This document shows, in pieces, positions 1-9,252 of a stretch of 64,000 bases of DNA (its first letter is position 1; the number at the start of each line of letters is the position of its first letter). Below the pieces are notes generated by a model. That model was given only the letters and a program-made list of their open reading frames with translations, was not told the DNA's origin and made no database searches. The stretch is from JBPOJN01 sp052033505. GTDB taxonomy: Bacteria > UBA10199 > JACPAL01 > GCA-016699445. The DNA lies in the NCBI GenBank assembly GCA_052033505.1, contig JBPOJN010000002.1, positions 13,460-77,459 of the forward strand, in the 5' to 3' direction. Made by a program: the position numbers and the translations under genes.

Positions 1-185
1 CCCTCGGTATAGCCCAAATGCTTGTAAGCATAATAAAGCCCGGCGACGCTGCACTGGGCCTCGGGTCCATTGCCGCCGATCGTCTGCGTGTTTCCCCCGG
101 TCAGACGCAGGCCGCGCTGACATCCCATGGAGGTCATTAAAAAGAAGGCGGCCCAGAACAATGTTATGAGGCTCTTTTTTATCAC
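1..185 (-). CDS. Lipoprotein, N-terminal part only (cut by window edge)
   Basis: Reading leftward from a GTG at 185 there is an open frame to the window edge (61 codons). It begins with a textbook lipoprotein signal: VIKKS, a hydrophobic core, then the lipobox SMGC with the acylated Cys at about residue 22. After it comes a short Gly/Asn-rich stretch and a segment with one further Cys. The mature protein should be a lipid-anchored envelope protein; its function cannot be told from 40 residues. The GTG start is chosen because it is the first start codon in frame ahead of the signal; no good Shine-Dalgarno is visible. The next 150 bases (186-338) are AT-rich and show no gene. Confidence 0.6.
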   Translation of the reverse strand, partial: MIKKSLITLFWAAFFLMTSMGCQRGLRLTGGNTQTIGGNGPEAQCSVAGLYYAYKHLGYTE

Positions 186-338
186 TATGGATAAAAATTA
201 CTGCACTCTGTGTGCCAAAATGATCCAGGGGTACGTTAATATGTTAAGTAATTGATATTTAAATGTTTTTACAAAAATATTAGGGAGTGTTTTTAAAAAT
301 GTGGTTAAATTCAACTCAGTTAAGAGGGTTTTTGGCGG

Positions 339-1391
339 TCAATTGGGAAGCATAAAGCTGCGTCCCATGAGTCTTAAATGTAGGGCCCAGGCCAAGATCT
401 CTTCATGGGGAAGGCGGGTCCATTGGTAGACGTTATCGAGGAAGCTTTTTCGGGTACATTGCGATCCCAGTTTGTTTTTGGCGCCTTGGAAGATTTTTTC
501 GATCTTCGACAGGATGACCATCGTGAAAAAGTTGTTTTTATCGTCTAATTTTAAATTCTTAAATTGATCGAGTAGCTTCTTGTCCAATCCCTCTCCATGA
601 GTTTGCGCTTCGGTAAGCCATGTTTGAAAAACATCTTCTTTAGTCCCTAACGCGTTCAGGATCCACAGGCGGAGCGAATCCGGATCTTTCAGAGACAGGG
701 TGCCGTCCTTGGATTTAGGAGCGGCCGCCAAGATCAGGTTTTCGATCCGGCGACGCAATTGAGTCCCTTGAGAGGCGTTGTCCCCGCGCACGACTGTCTT
801 GAAAACCCGGTGCATACAGGCTTTTTCGAATCCCTCGCCTTGCCTGACGCTGGGATGCTTGGGGCATTCTTTCAGGTGCTGCGCGGGAGTTTTTGCGAAA
901 ATCGGTTTTCGCGGATCTTCCCAAATGTATTTTCCGAAACGTCTGGCGAAATTTTCGTGATCACCCTGACCAAGGATGTCCGTCCCCATTTTTTCTTGGG
1001 TAGGTTCCAGGCGATCGAGAAGTTCTCCAAGCGTGATCTCCGCGATGACCGCGCCGGCGCCTTCGAGCATGGCGGCGATCTGGCGGCAGATGCCGGCCTG
1101 AACCTGCCTTGTGGTCGGCGTATGAAGATAGGCGAGAAATGCGGGATACAAGGGGTCTCCCACGAATTCTCCGACGGTCCTATGCGAAGGCAGAACCTTC
1201 GCCGCGCGGGGAGTGGTGCTATTGGTGCTCCGTACGAGTGCCAGTATTTCCTTCGAACGTTGGTGCAGGTCTTTCGCGAGGTCCGCAAGTTTCTGTTCGC
1301 GCCTTGTTCCGTCGCCTAGGGCAAGAGTTCGCAAAATTCGGTGAGCGAGGGATTGCGTCGGAATGGGCGCCGTAAAGCCATGGATGGTCAT
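339..1391 (-). CDS. Hypothetical protein, 350 aa
   Basis: A soluble-looking, mostly alpha-helical 350-residue protein with no signal peptide or membrane segment. I recognise no family. Visible points: a basic N-terminal helix region (residues 25-60), a central stretch with several Cys and His (around KECPKHPS and KACMHRV, roughly residues 170-195), and a charged C-terminal half rich in Lys. The Cys/His group could bind metal, but the spacing matches no motif I know. It stands alone between two exported-protein genes on the same strand; the 61-bp gap to the heparinase-like gene downstream would allow co-transcription. Codon use agrees with the neighbours, so it is probably a real gene. Confidence 0.65.
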   Translation of the reverse strand: MTIHGFTAPIPTQSLAHRILRTLALGDGTRREQKLADLAKDLHQRSKEILALVRSTNSTTPRAAKVLPSHRTVGEFVGDPLYPAFLAYLHTPTTRQVQAGICRQIAAMLEGAGAVIAEITLGELLDRLEPTQEKMGTDILGQGDHENFARRFGKYIWEDPRKPIFAKTPAQHLKECPKHPSVRQGEGFEKACMHRVFKTVVRGDNASQGTQLRRRIENLILAAAPKSKDGTLSLKDPDSLRLWILNALGTKEDVFQTWLTEAQTHGEGLDKKLLDQFKNLKLDDKNNFFTMVILSKIEKIFQGAKNKLGSQCTRKSFLDNVYQWTRLPHEEILAWALHLRLMGRSFMLPN

Positions 1392-1452
1392 GACCGGGCT
1401 TATCGCGGAGCATATTTATTAGTTTCCGAATTTTTTAAGATTTCAAAAGCCG

Positions 1453-3549
1453 TCAGAACTCTTCGGGTAGCGCGTGCACCGTGTGCGTGAGATCCGTGTC
1501 CACGCCGCCGCCAGAGCCACCGGTGATGGTCAGGTGGCCGGCCGTGCCGTTGGTCGCGGTGGAAAATCGAACCGTCGCGGTGCGGCCGTCGGCTAGCGCG
1601 ATGCTGGTGCCGACCAAGCCTCCGGCATCCGACCGCGTGGCGGAGGTCACGGCGGTGTTCATCCAGATCACGTGCAGGAATTGATTGTTGCCGCCTCCGG
1701 CGATCGTTTCGTCGAGCCGGTGTCCGTCGTCGAAGCCTTCCGCCGTCCAGTGAAACACGCTCGTGGAGGACACCGAGGCTGGTATGACTCGTTCGACACG
1801 CATCGTGTTCGTCGAGCCGGTGAACGTGCTGCGGGTGCCTACGACCGTGGGGTTGAAGGGGGAATTGAGCTGCCAGACCTGGTCGGTGCCCGCGTCGGAA
1901 TTCACGCGGTCGAAGACGATGACGACGTCGGGCTCGACGTAGACCAGCTCCCTCTGAACGCTGGTGAGATCCGACGGGTATTGTTCCTCGCGGTAGGTAT
2001 AGACGGGGGTGATGTCCGCGGCGACGTGGAACCAATTTTCGCCGTTCGCCAATGCGCCTTGCGTGACCGCCGTAACTTCCGAGACGCCGCCTTCCCATTG
2101 ACGGACGACTTCGTCGTCGGAGCGCACGATCTTGACGAGGTTGTGCAGCGGCACCTCTTGTTCGATGCCGGAATGCGAATGGTAGTTCGGATCGTAGGCG
2201 AGCCATTCGTCTTTGTAGATAAGGAACGACCCCTGGTCCTGATGAGCGTGTGATTCCGTGTAAGGGCCGGCGGAGAATTGAACCCACGTCGCGTCCGTAT
2301 CCCAATCCGAGCGCAAGTAGGTCTGGCCCGTCCCCGAAGCGTAATACGCCGTGTTCAAACCGTCGAGCGGCTCCGGCGTAACCGCGTCGGACTTCGCGTA
2401 GAGGAAGTCGTGGATGAACATGAATGCGCTACTCATCTCCGGCAGCGAACTGTGCTCGATGAGCCAGTAACCGCGCGCAGCGAGCGGGTCGTCTCCCAGG
2501 AGATAAGCGAGTGTCTGGATGTAATGGCGATGGTAATCGAAGAACGCCGCGGTCTGATCGCGCGCATGGTCGCCGGTGAGCGAGATGCGGTCGCGCGTGG
2601 GTACGACCATGTGGATCATGTTCAGGAGGGAAGACCGCGTGTGGGACGTGAGCTGAGAGATGTCCTCTCCGGTCGAGCTCTTCCAGAAATCATAAATTTC
2701 GAAGAGATTCATCATCGCGGTGCCGTAGCCGGCGCCCTCGCGCGAGCCGCCGCCGATCAGGTCTTCGTTGAATGTCGGGACCAATTGATCGCCGATCTTG
2801 TCATCCCTGAATTTATCGATCCATTTATCCGCCTCACTGTACTCGCCGTGCGCCGCGAGGCCTAGAAGCATTGTCGCGCGTAGGAAGGAATAATAATAAT
2901 TGTTCACGGGATTGTCGATCGACCAGCCCGACCAAGATTGGGGCGTACCGGTCCAGCTTTGCGATCCGGCGTCCCAAGCTCCGCCCCAAGTTGCATCGTC
3001 GGGATTCCAGACATTCCAGACCGCATGATCGGCATACGCGAGCCAGCGCGTCTTCATGTCTTCGGTTAGGTCCGGATGGTCGAAGCACCAGTCGTAGGTG
3101 AGTAGTACGTCCGCGAGGTAGAAGCCGACCTCAAGGTACGAATCGCCCGCGATGACGGGTGTATCGGGCATCAGGGCCTCTTCGGAGGAGACGAAATCGT
3201 CCATGTGGCGGATCGCTACGCGGCAGTATTCGGAATCGCCGCTCAGTTGAGCCATCAGCGCGAAATACCAAATGTGAAAACCGGAACTCATCAAGTCGTC
3301 GAAGTCGGAGTCTACGCGGTTGTTCAGGTCGTTTACGAAGCGCGTCGCCGCGGGATCTTCGGCCGCGATCAGGGCCTGCAGGCGGGATTTATTTTCCGTG
3401 ACGTAGATGCGTGGATGATCCTCTGCGAAAACTGGTGTGCCGATGCCGCCGCCGTTCGAGTTTCCGTTCGAAGAGCTCGTCGACGAACAGGCGGCCAAAG
3501 CGGAAGCGAGAACGAAGAGCAACGGTGCGAGAGCGCGGCGGCATTTCAT
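1453..3549 (-). CDS. Heparinase II/III-like lipoprotein (copy A)
   Basis: A 698-residue exported protein. Residues 1-20 are a signal peptide ending in ALAAC, so Cys21 is the likely lipid anchor; a Ser/Asn/Gly linker follows. Residues about 45-400 look like the alpha/alpha toroid of polysaccharide lyases (for example IDNPVNNYYYSF at 211-222 and GGGSREGAGYGT at 266-277). Residues about 400-690 resemble the heparinase II/III-like beta domain, with the HAHQDQGSFLIY motif at 434-445; the His in this motif is typical of the family. The expected job is cleavage of a uronate-containing polysaccharide at the outer membrane; the substrate cannot be read. The start has AAGGAG close upstream. It is a close paralogue of the next gene upstream, with a 75-bp gap. 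Confidence 0.85.
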   Translation of the reverse strand: MKCRRALAPLLFVLASALAACSSTSSSNGNSNGGGIGTPVFAEDHPRIYVTENKSRLQALIAAEDPAATRFVNDLNNRVDSDFDDLMSSGFHIWYFALMAQLSGDSEYCRVAIRHMDDFVSSEEALMPDTPVIAGDSYLEVGFYLADVLLTYDWCFDHPDLTEDMKTRWLAYADHAVWNVWNPDDATWGGAWDAGSQSWTGTPQSWSGWSIDNPVNNYYYSFLRATMLLGLAAHGEYSEADKWIDKFRDDKIGDQLVPTFNEDLIGGGSREGAGYGTAMMNLFEIYDFWKSSTGEDISQLTSHTRSSLLNMIHMVVPTRDRISLTGDHARDQTAAFFDYHRHYIQTLAYLLGDDPLAARGYWLIEHSSLPEMSSAFMFIHDFLYAKSDAVTPEPLDGLNTAYYASGTGQTYLRSDWDTDATWVQFSAGPYTESHAHQDQGSFLIYKDEWLAYDPNYHSHSGIEQEVPLHNLVKIVRSDDEVVRQWEGGVSEVTAVTQGALANGENWFHVAADITPVYTYREEQYPSDLTSVQRELVYVEPDVVIVFDRVNSDAGTDQVWQLNSPFNPTVVGTRSTFTGSTNTMRVERVIPASVSSTSVFHWTAEGFDDGHRLDETIAGGGNNQFLHVIWMNTAVTSATRSDAGGLVGTSIALADGRTATVRFSTATNGTAGHLTITGGSGGGVDTDLTHTVHALPEEF

Positions 3550-3624
3550 AAGCGTGTCTCCTTTAGAGGGCGATAGGGCGCCGGAGGTTAGCAGAAAAAT
3601 CGGCGGTACGACAAGGGAACGTCT

Positions 3625-6168
3625 TTATCTTTGTTCCGGTAGCGTATGCACTGTACGGGACAGTGTCGTGCTGACCGTCGTGATGCCCCCGCCTTGGATG
3701 ATGAGCTGTCCCGGGGTGCCGTTGTACAGAGGTGAGAAACGCACGGTCGCGGTCCGTCCGTCGGCGAGCGTGATTTCGACGCCGACCAAGCCTCCCGCGT
3801 CCGAAGCGGCAACCGAAGAGACGGAGTTATTGATCGAAAGCACGTGCAGGTATTTGTTATCGCCGCCTGCGACCGTCTCGTCGAGGCGGTATCCGTCATC
3901 GTAATCCGAGGACGACGTGTGCCAGTTGAAGACGCTGGTCGTGACACCGCTCGTGGGCAGGATGCGGTCGACTTTCAAGGTGTTTACGTTTCCGGTGAAG
4001 GTCGCGCGCGTGCCTGCGACGGTGGGTTGTTTCGGCGAGTTCAATTGCCAAACCTGCTGCGTACCCGAAACAGAGTTCACGCGGTCGAAGACGACCACGA
4101 CGTCGGGCTCGATGTAGACCATTTCTCTCTGCGCGGCCGTGACTTGGGATGGATAGTTGTCGTCGCGGTATTGATAGATGGGGCTATTGTCGGTCGCAAT
4201 GTGAAACCAGTTTTCACCGTTCGGCAATGCGCCTTGGGTCACGGCCTGGACGGTCGATACGGCGCCTTCCCATTGCCGTACCGGCTGGCTGGGCATGTAG
4301 GGGGCATTGCTCGTGTGCACGATCTTGACTAAGTTGTGAAAGGGCGTTTCCTGGCCCAAGCCGGAATGGAAATTATAATTTTCGTCGTAAGCCAACCACT
4401 CGCCTTTATAAATCAGGAAAGAACCCTGGTCTTGGTGGGCATGCGACTCGGTATAAGGACCGGCGGTGAACTGCACCCACGTCGCCGTCGTATCCCAGCT
4501 TGATCTCAAATAGGTCTGGCCGGTGCCCGAGGCGTAATAAGCGGTGTTCAATCCCGTCAGCGCGGCGGGCGTGACGAGGTTGTTATTCGCGTAAAGGAAA
4601 TCATAAACGCGCATGAAGGAACTGCCCATCTCCGTTACCGAACTGTGGTCAATCAGCCAGTAACCGCGCGGCGCCAAGACGGGATCGCTGCGCAGCAGGT
4701 AGGACAGCGTCTGGATGTAATGGCGGTGATAGTCGAAGAACGCCGCCGTTTGATCGCGCGCGTGGTCACCGACTAATGAAATGCGGTTGCGCGTCGGGAC
4801 GACCATGTGGATCATATTCAGGAGCGACGAGCGCGTGTGCGGCGTGAGCTGTGAAATGTCCTCGCCCGTCGAACTTTCCCAAACGTCGTAGAGTTCGAAG
4901 AGGTTCATCATTGCGGTGCCGTAACCCGCGCCTTCGCGGGAGCCGCCGCCGATCAAGTCGCTGTTGAAAGTAGGTACCAGTTGATTTTGGATTTTTTCAT
5001 ACCTGAATTTCGTGACCCATCCTTCGGCATCCGGGATTTCGTCCAAGGCGGCGAGGCCCAGCAGCATTGTGGCGCGCAAGAAAGAGTAGTAGTAATTGTT
5101 GACCGGATTGTCGATCGACCATCCGGACCAATGCAGAACAGGATCTTGTGGGTTTAATTGCGCCAGGTTGTGGGCTCCCCACGTCTCGTGCTCGTGATTC
5201 CAAACGTTCCAGACCGTTTGATTCGCATAGGCGAGCCACCGGGTTTTCATCGCCGACGTCAGGCTGGGATGGTCGAAGCACCAATCGTACACGAGCGCGA
5301 TGTCTCCGATATAATGCCCTGTTTCCAAATAAGAATCGCCCGAAACTTCCGGCATGCTGCCGCGATCATTCGGGTCCAAAGTCGCTATGCGCGTCTCTTC
5401 CCCGGAAACGAATTGATCGAGGAGAGTGATCGCCTTCGCGCAATATTGGGCATCACCGGTCAATTGTCCTAGTAATGCGAATTGCCAGAGGCTGAATCCG
5501 CTGCTCTGCAAGTCGGTCCAGGTGGAACCCAGGCGGCTGTCGATGGCGCTTTTGAAGCGCGTCGCCACGGTGAGGTTGCTGCTCAGCATCGCCTGCAAGC
5601 GGGTTTTGTTGTCGTTGATATAAATGCGCGGATGATTATTGGCGAACGTGACGCCTACGTTGACGACGAGCGTGATGACGGCGGAGCGCGAGGAATTGTG
5701 CCGGCTCGTCGCGCGGATCACGACGTCGGTATTTTGGCTCACGCTCGGTGCCGTATAGGTCACTGTGCCATTGGAATTGTTTTGTAGGCTGCCTCCGCCT
5801 GAGATGAGCGTCCAGTTGATGCCTGTATCGTAGGTGCCCGTGCCGAGTACGGCGGCCGTCAGGGTGGAATTTCCGCCAGGTGTCAGTGTGAGGGCGGAAG
5901 CGCTTAAGTTGACGCCCGTGACTTCGTCGAGATCCGCAGGGGTGCCGGTGCCGCCGGGGTTGTTCGTGTCATTATTATCCGTCGTATCTCCGGAGTCGGA
6001 ACCTCCATTCGTATTTCCCGTCCCGTTTCCAGAATTGTTATCGCCTCCCGAGTTGGAAGAGTCCGTGAAGTCGGAAAGACTCGGCACGATACAGCCCGAA
6101 AATGCCGCTAGAAAAAAAGACGAAGTTAAGACAAGAAACCAGGAACGAAATTTGGCGCGTTGCATCAT
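3625..6168 (-). CDS. Heparinase II/III-like lipoprotein with Ig-like domain (copy B)
   Basis: An 847-residue paralogue of copy A. Signal peptide with lipobox FSGC (Cys26), then a long Ser/Gly/Asn/Asp/Thr linker (about 30-80). Next is a bacterial Ig-like (Big_2 type) domain, about residues 83-170, which copy A lacks. Then come the same toroid and heparinase-like domains, including HAHQDQGSFLIY. Long stretches are almost identical to copy A, for example the segment starting RSSLLNMIHMVVPTR. The Ig-like module probably spaces the enzyme from the membrane or binds polysaccharide. The two ATGs at the start are adjacent; the GGGGGATG just upstream can serve as ribosome binding site. It is likely transcribed together with copy A. 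Confidence 0.85.
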   Translation of the reverse strand: MMQRAKFRSWFLVLTSSFFLAAFSGCIVPSLSDFTDSSNSGGDNNSGNGTGNTNGGSDSGDTTDNNDTNNPGGTGTPADLDEVTGVNLSASALTLTPGGNSTLTAAVLGTGTYDTGINWTLISGGGSLQNNSNGTVTYTAPSVSQNTDVVIRATSRHNSSRSAVITLVVNVGVTFANNHPRIYINDNKTRLQAMLSSNLTVATRFKSAIDSRLGSTWTDLQSSGFSLWQFALLGQLTGDAQYCAKAITLLDQFVSGEETRIATLDPNDRGSMPEVSGDSYLETGHYIGDIALVYDWCFDHPSLTSAMKTRWLAYANQTVWNVWNHEHETWGAHNLAQLNPQDPVLHWSGWSIDNPVNNYYYSFLRATMLLGLAALDEIPDAEGWVTKFRYEKIQNQLVPTFNSDLIGGGSREGAGYGTAMMNLFELYDVWESSTGEDISQLTPHTRSSLLNMIHMVVPTRNRISLVGDHARDQTAAFFDYHRHYIQTLSYLLRSDPVLAPRGYWLIDHSSVTEMGSSFMRVYDFLYANNNLVTPAALTGLNTAYYASGTGQTYLRSSWDTTATWVQFTAGPYTESHAHQDQGSFLIYKGEWLAYDENYNFHSGLGQETPFHNLVKIVHTSNAPYMPSQPVRQWEGAVSTVQAVTQGALPNGENWFHIATDNSPIYQYRDDNYPSQVTAAQREMVYIEPDVVVVFDRVNSVSGTQQVWQLNSPKQPTVAGTRATFTGNVNTLKVDRILPTSGVTTSVFNWHTSSSDYDDGYRLDETVAGGDNKYLHVLSINNSVSSVAASDAGGLVGVEITLADGRTATVRFSPLYNGTPGQLIIQGGGITTVSTTLSRTVHTLPEQR

Positions 6169-6288
6169 AAGACATCCCCCGATGATGTGTGAAAGTGTAA
6201 CAGGAAACTGAAGGGCCCCACAACATCGGGTTAAGTATTTGCCGTTATTTTTTTCGAAATGAGAAATATCGTATTATAAGATGAATAA

Positions 6289-7530
6289 ATGATTATAAAT
6301 CATGAGGTTTTTACGGAAAAAAGAAAATTAATAAATGTATTAGCTGTTGGATTTATAGGACTTTTTGTCTTGTTGCAAAGCGTCTCTTGTCAAAGCGAAG
6401 CTAAGTCCACAGCCGGCGAAGTGGATCGGAACTTCGGCCAGGACGGCGTCGTCACGTTCGATGCGGGGTCGATGGAAGAGGTGGTGACATTTTCCGAAGG
6501 CGGAGTCGCGGCCCTGACGTTTGATGCCGTAGGTCCGTCGACCTTCGTTTATACCGTCCGCAAATTCACTTCTCGCGGTGTGATCGATTCTGCCTACGGA
6601 GAAAAAGGCGCTGCCGTCGTGCGGAATTTCCGCGTCTTGCGTATGCGCGCGGCGCCGGATGGAAGCGTGGTGCTGGCAGCCCAGCGTTCGCGGACCGACG
6701 AGACGAAGTTCTTGATTCGCCTGACGCCTCAAGGATCTTACGATTCTTCTTTCGGAAAAAACGGCGTGGTTGAGATCGTAGATTCGAAGGCGCTTTCTTT
6801 CGTGGATTTCGACCTGGGAAAAACGACGGGCGACGTCGTGGTGTTAGGGACGCGCGGCGGACCTGACGCGCTTAAGATCGTCGTCAAACGTTTCTCGTCT
6901 AAGGGCGCTCCCGATCTCTCGTGGAAAAACGGCGAGTCCGACGTGGATTTTTCGAGGCCGGCTTGGGAATCCTTGAAAAAACCCGCTTGGATGGCGCCGG
7001 TGAGCTTGGCCTTAGACCCGTTGCTGGAACATATTTTCATCGGCGGCACGGTTTACATCGAAGCGCAGCCGCACATGGCGATCTTGAAACTCATGGCGTC
7101 GACCGGCGGCACGGGTTTGAGCGGCCACGGAGTTTCCGTCACTCCTTTCGGTTCTTCGGGCCTGATTTGGGAAGGCGCGGGGGCGGTCGCGGATCTTTGG
7201 ATTTCCCGACAGGATGAAAGCGTGCACGCCTTCGGCATCGACACGAATCCCATGGATCGGTGGATCGCGCTCGATACCGTTTACGACCGCAAAGGCCAGT
7301 CGACGCAGAGAGAGCGCCGGGGATGGGGCATGGATTTCAAGAGCGCGTTCGCGCCCGATGGCCGGCTGATCTTGATAACGGACCGCGAGAAAGTTTCTTG
7401 GAAGGGTTTGGCTCAGCCGCTTTCGGTACCAGGCTTGCGCGCGATCGCCGCGACCGCGGACGGTAAGGTTATTTTAGCCGAGCAATCGGAGGGCGGTCAG
7501 CCGGTGCGTTTAAAGCGTTTGTCGTTGTGA
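6289..7530 (+). CDS. Delta-60 repeat lipoprotein
   Basis: A 413-residue exported protein. The signal segment has a lipobox LQSVSC, putting the anchor at Cys34. The mature part starts with several delta-60-type repeats, recognisable by the recurring pattern D-x-x-F/Y-G-x-x-G (for example VDRNFGQDGVV, IDSAYGEKGA and YDSSFGKNGVV) and by intervening strands such as APDGSVVLAAQ. Such repeats form a beta-propeller-like domain in surface proteins of deltaproteobacteria and relatives; no enzyme activity is known for them. The first ATG is used because no other start lies in frame ahead of the signal. It is divergent from the heparinase pair (120-bp gap) and 43 bases before the next lipoprotein gene, so the group may act together at the cell surface. 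Confidence 0.7.
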   Translation: MIINHEVFTEKRKLINVLAVGFIGLFVLLQSVSCQSEAKSTAGEVDRNFGQDGVVTFDAGSMEEVVTFSEGGVAALTFDAVGPSTFVYTVRKFTSRGVIDSAYGEKGAAVVRNFRVLRMRAAPDGSVVLAAQRSRTDETKFLIRLTPQGSYDSSFGKNGVVEIVDSKALSFVDFDLGKTTGDVVVLGTRGGPDALKIVVKRFSSKGAPDLSWKNGESDVDFSRPAWESLKKPAWMAPVSLALDPLLEHIFIGGTVYIEAQPHMAILKLMASTGGTGLSGHGVSVTPFGSSGLIWEGAGAVADLWISRQDESVHAFGIDTNPMDRWIALDTVYDRKGQSTQRERRGWGMDFKSAFAPDGRLILITDREKVSWKGLAQPLSVPGLRAIAATADGKVILAEQSEGGQPVRLKRLSL

Positions 7531-7573
7531 CGAGATCCGGGTAAAATCACCGTTCGATTTTAAAAGGAGGCCT

Positions 7574-9190
7574 ATGAGACATGCGATGCGTGCAGCGGCT
7601 GTTTTCTTTTGGGTGGCGGCTTTGATCGGATGCACCGTCGAGACGTCTCCGTCCGGAGGGACCACGGGAGGCGGCAACGCGGATGGTACGAACGGCGGGG
7701 GAACGCCGTCCGAAGGGGCCACCGGAGAGACACCCTCCGCGCCGACCGCGGCCAGTCCTGCGGCTTTAAGCTTCTCTGTGAGCTTAGTGCCGCAGTCGGG
7801 GATATCTGGCCAGGAAAGTGTTAATTTCGCGATCCCACTACGCGAAGGATTGCTCACCGACGAAAATCGCATCCGCCTCCTGCAAAACGGTTCCGAGATC
7901 ACCGCGTCGCGGCGTGGATTAGCGCGGCATCCGGACGGCTCGTGGATGAGCGTCCAGATCCAAGCTCTGGTCACGATTTCCGGAACCACGGTGCTGAGCG
8001 TCGAAGTCGATCAAGCGCCTTTGGTAAATTCTTCCAGCATGGTCGCCGTGAGCGGGACGCTGATCACGAACGGCACTTATGGTTATCAAGAACCGCGCGT
8101 TTGGGCCGTGTTGCCGGCCGCTTGGCTCGCCGATAGTGGTATCTCCGGGCCCGCGCTGGCGCAGGCCGACGTTCCGGCGGCTCTCAATGCATGGCAGACT
8201 TTGTGCGACTATGACGCGTGGGACACGGCTCAATTTTTATCGGAATCCGCGAGCGGTATTTGGCTCTTCGACCGTCCGACGAGTTTCTATCGCGGGTACG
8301 CGATTACGGGCGCCCAAAGTCCTTTGATGTCGGCGTATCGCGAAACGTCCCTCTATCTGAACCGCATCTCGGGCACGGGAAGCGCAACACGGATCACGTT
8401 GCCCAACGTTTCCAACGGCGATTTGAAATATCATTACACGCAAGGTCTCGCGCTTCATTACCTGCTGACCGGCGACGACCGTTACCGTGAGGCCGCGGAG
8501 AATATTGCAATCCGTGCGCACGATCTCTGGACGGATCCCGGATACGACGGAGGCGACGATTTCTGGACCGAGCGCCATGCGGGTTTCGGTTTGCTCGCCT
8601 ACGAATGGGCCGCGCGCGTCTCGGACGACCGCGCGTCGACGTTCGTGGCTTGGAGCAATGAGGCGGTGACGGCCTACTTGGAGGCTCAGGAAGGTTTCCC
8701 TTCAGGCCAGACGCCCGCTTCTTGGCAGAATGGAAACACGACCGCGCGTTGTTTTTCCCACACTGCGGACGCTCACGATGAGGATTACGGGACGACCGGA
8801 TGCAGTCCTTGGATGTCCGGCATTTTGGCCGACGGTTTGGAAGCCTATGCGATCCGTGTCGGCGGGACCGCGGCCGACGCCGCGCGACGGAGTTTGGTGA
8901 AACTCGGACGCGCGATCGCCGAACATGGCCGCGATCCTTCGGGCAAACCTTATTACTGGATGGTAACGGGACAGGGTTCGGGGGAGGTGGATGATTTCGA
9001 TGAACATTGGGGCGAGTCCGCTTACATTGTCGCGATGGCTTGGTATTACGGCGGTCGCTCTGACAGCGCTTTGAAGCAAGCGGCCGACGCGCTGGCCGCG
9101 GGATTTAAAAACAACGGCGAAGTAGGGCAGCTCCGGTCTTTCAATTGGCAATGCCGTTCCGCCGTGCAGACGCCGATCTATTTGAAGTAA
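7574..9190 (+). CDS. Lipoprotein with beta-domain and alpha/alpha-toroid (lyase-like)
   Basis: 538 residues; strong ribosome binding site AAGGAGG seven bases before the ATG. Signal peptide ends ALIGC (Cys20 anchor), followed by a Gly/Thr/Asn-rich linker to about residue 55. Residues about 60-180 are strand-rich (VNFAIPLREGLL...DGSWMSVQIQ). Residues about 270-538 are helical repeats of the glycan-lyase toroid sort (YHYTQGLALHYLLTGD, RHAGFGLLAYEWA). The order beta domain then toroid recalls the exo-rhamnogalacturonan lyase-like (PcRGLX/YetA) group, but I see no diagnostic catalytic residue and give that only as the best guess. Neighbouring heparinase-like lipoproteins support a role in polysaccharide breakdown at the cell surface. 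Confidence 0.65.
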   Translation: MRHAMRAAAVFFWVAALIGCTVETSPSGGTTGGGNADGTNGGGTPSEGATGETPSAPTAASPAALSFSVSLVPQSGISGQESVNFAIPLREGLLTDENRIRLLQNGSEITASRRGLARHPDGSWMSVQIQALVTISGTTVLSVEVDQAPLVNSSSMVAVSGTLITNGTYGYQEPRVWAVLPAAWLADSGISGPALAQADVPAALNAWQTLCDYDAWDTAQFLSESASGIWLFDRPTSFYRGYAITGAQSPLMSAYRETSLYLNRISGTGSATRITLPNVSNGDLKYHYTQGLALHYLLTGDDRYREAAENIAIRAHDLWTDPGYDGGDDFWTERHAGFGLLAYEWAARVSDDRASTFVAWSNEAVTAYLEAQEGFPSGQTPASWQNGNTTARCFSHTADAHDEDYGTTGCSPWMSGILADGLEAYAIRVGGTAADAARRSLVKLGRAIAEHGRDPSGKPYYWMVTGQGSGEVDDFDEHWGESAYIVAMAWYYGGRSDSALKQAADALAAGFKNNGEVGQLRSFNWQCRSAVQTPIYLK

Positions 9191-9252
9191 GAAACCGAAA
9201 AATTCCTTTTTTTCGTCTCGACTTCCCTCTTTCGCGAATATAGGTTTTTTGG

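Larger units (their letters stand above)
1453..6168 (-). repeat. Tandem gene duplication of heparinase-like lipoproteins
   Basis: The two adjacent genes are collinear over about 650 codons. They differ in their N-termini (copy B has the Ig-like insert) and share many identical blocks in the catalytic part. The same orientation and a gap of only 75 bases point to duplication in place followed by divergence of the linker region. Confidence 0.8.
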
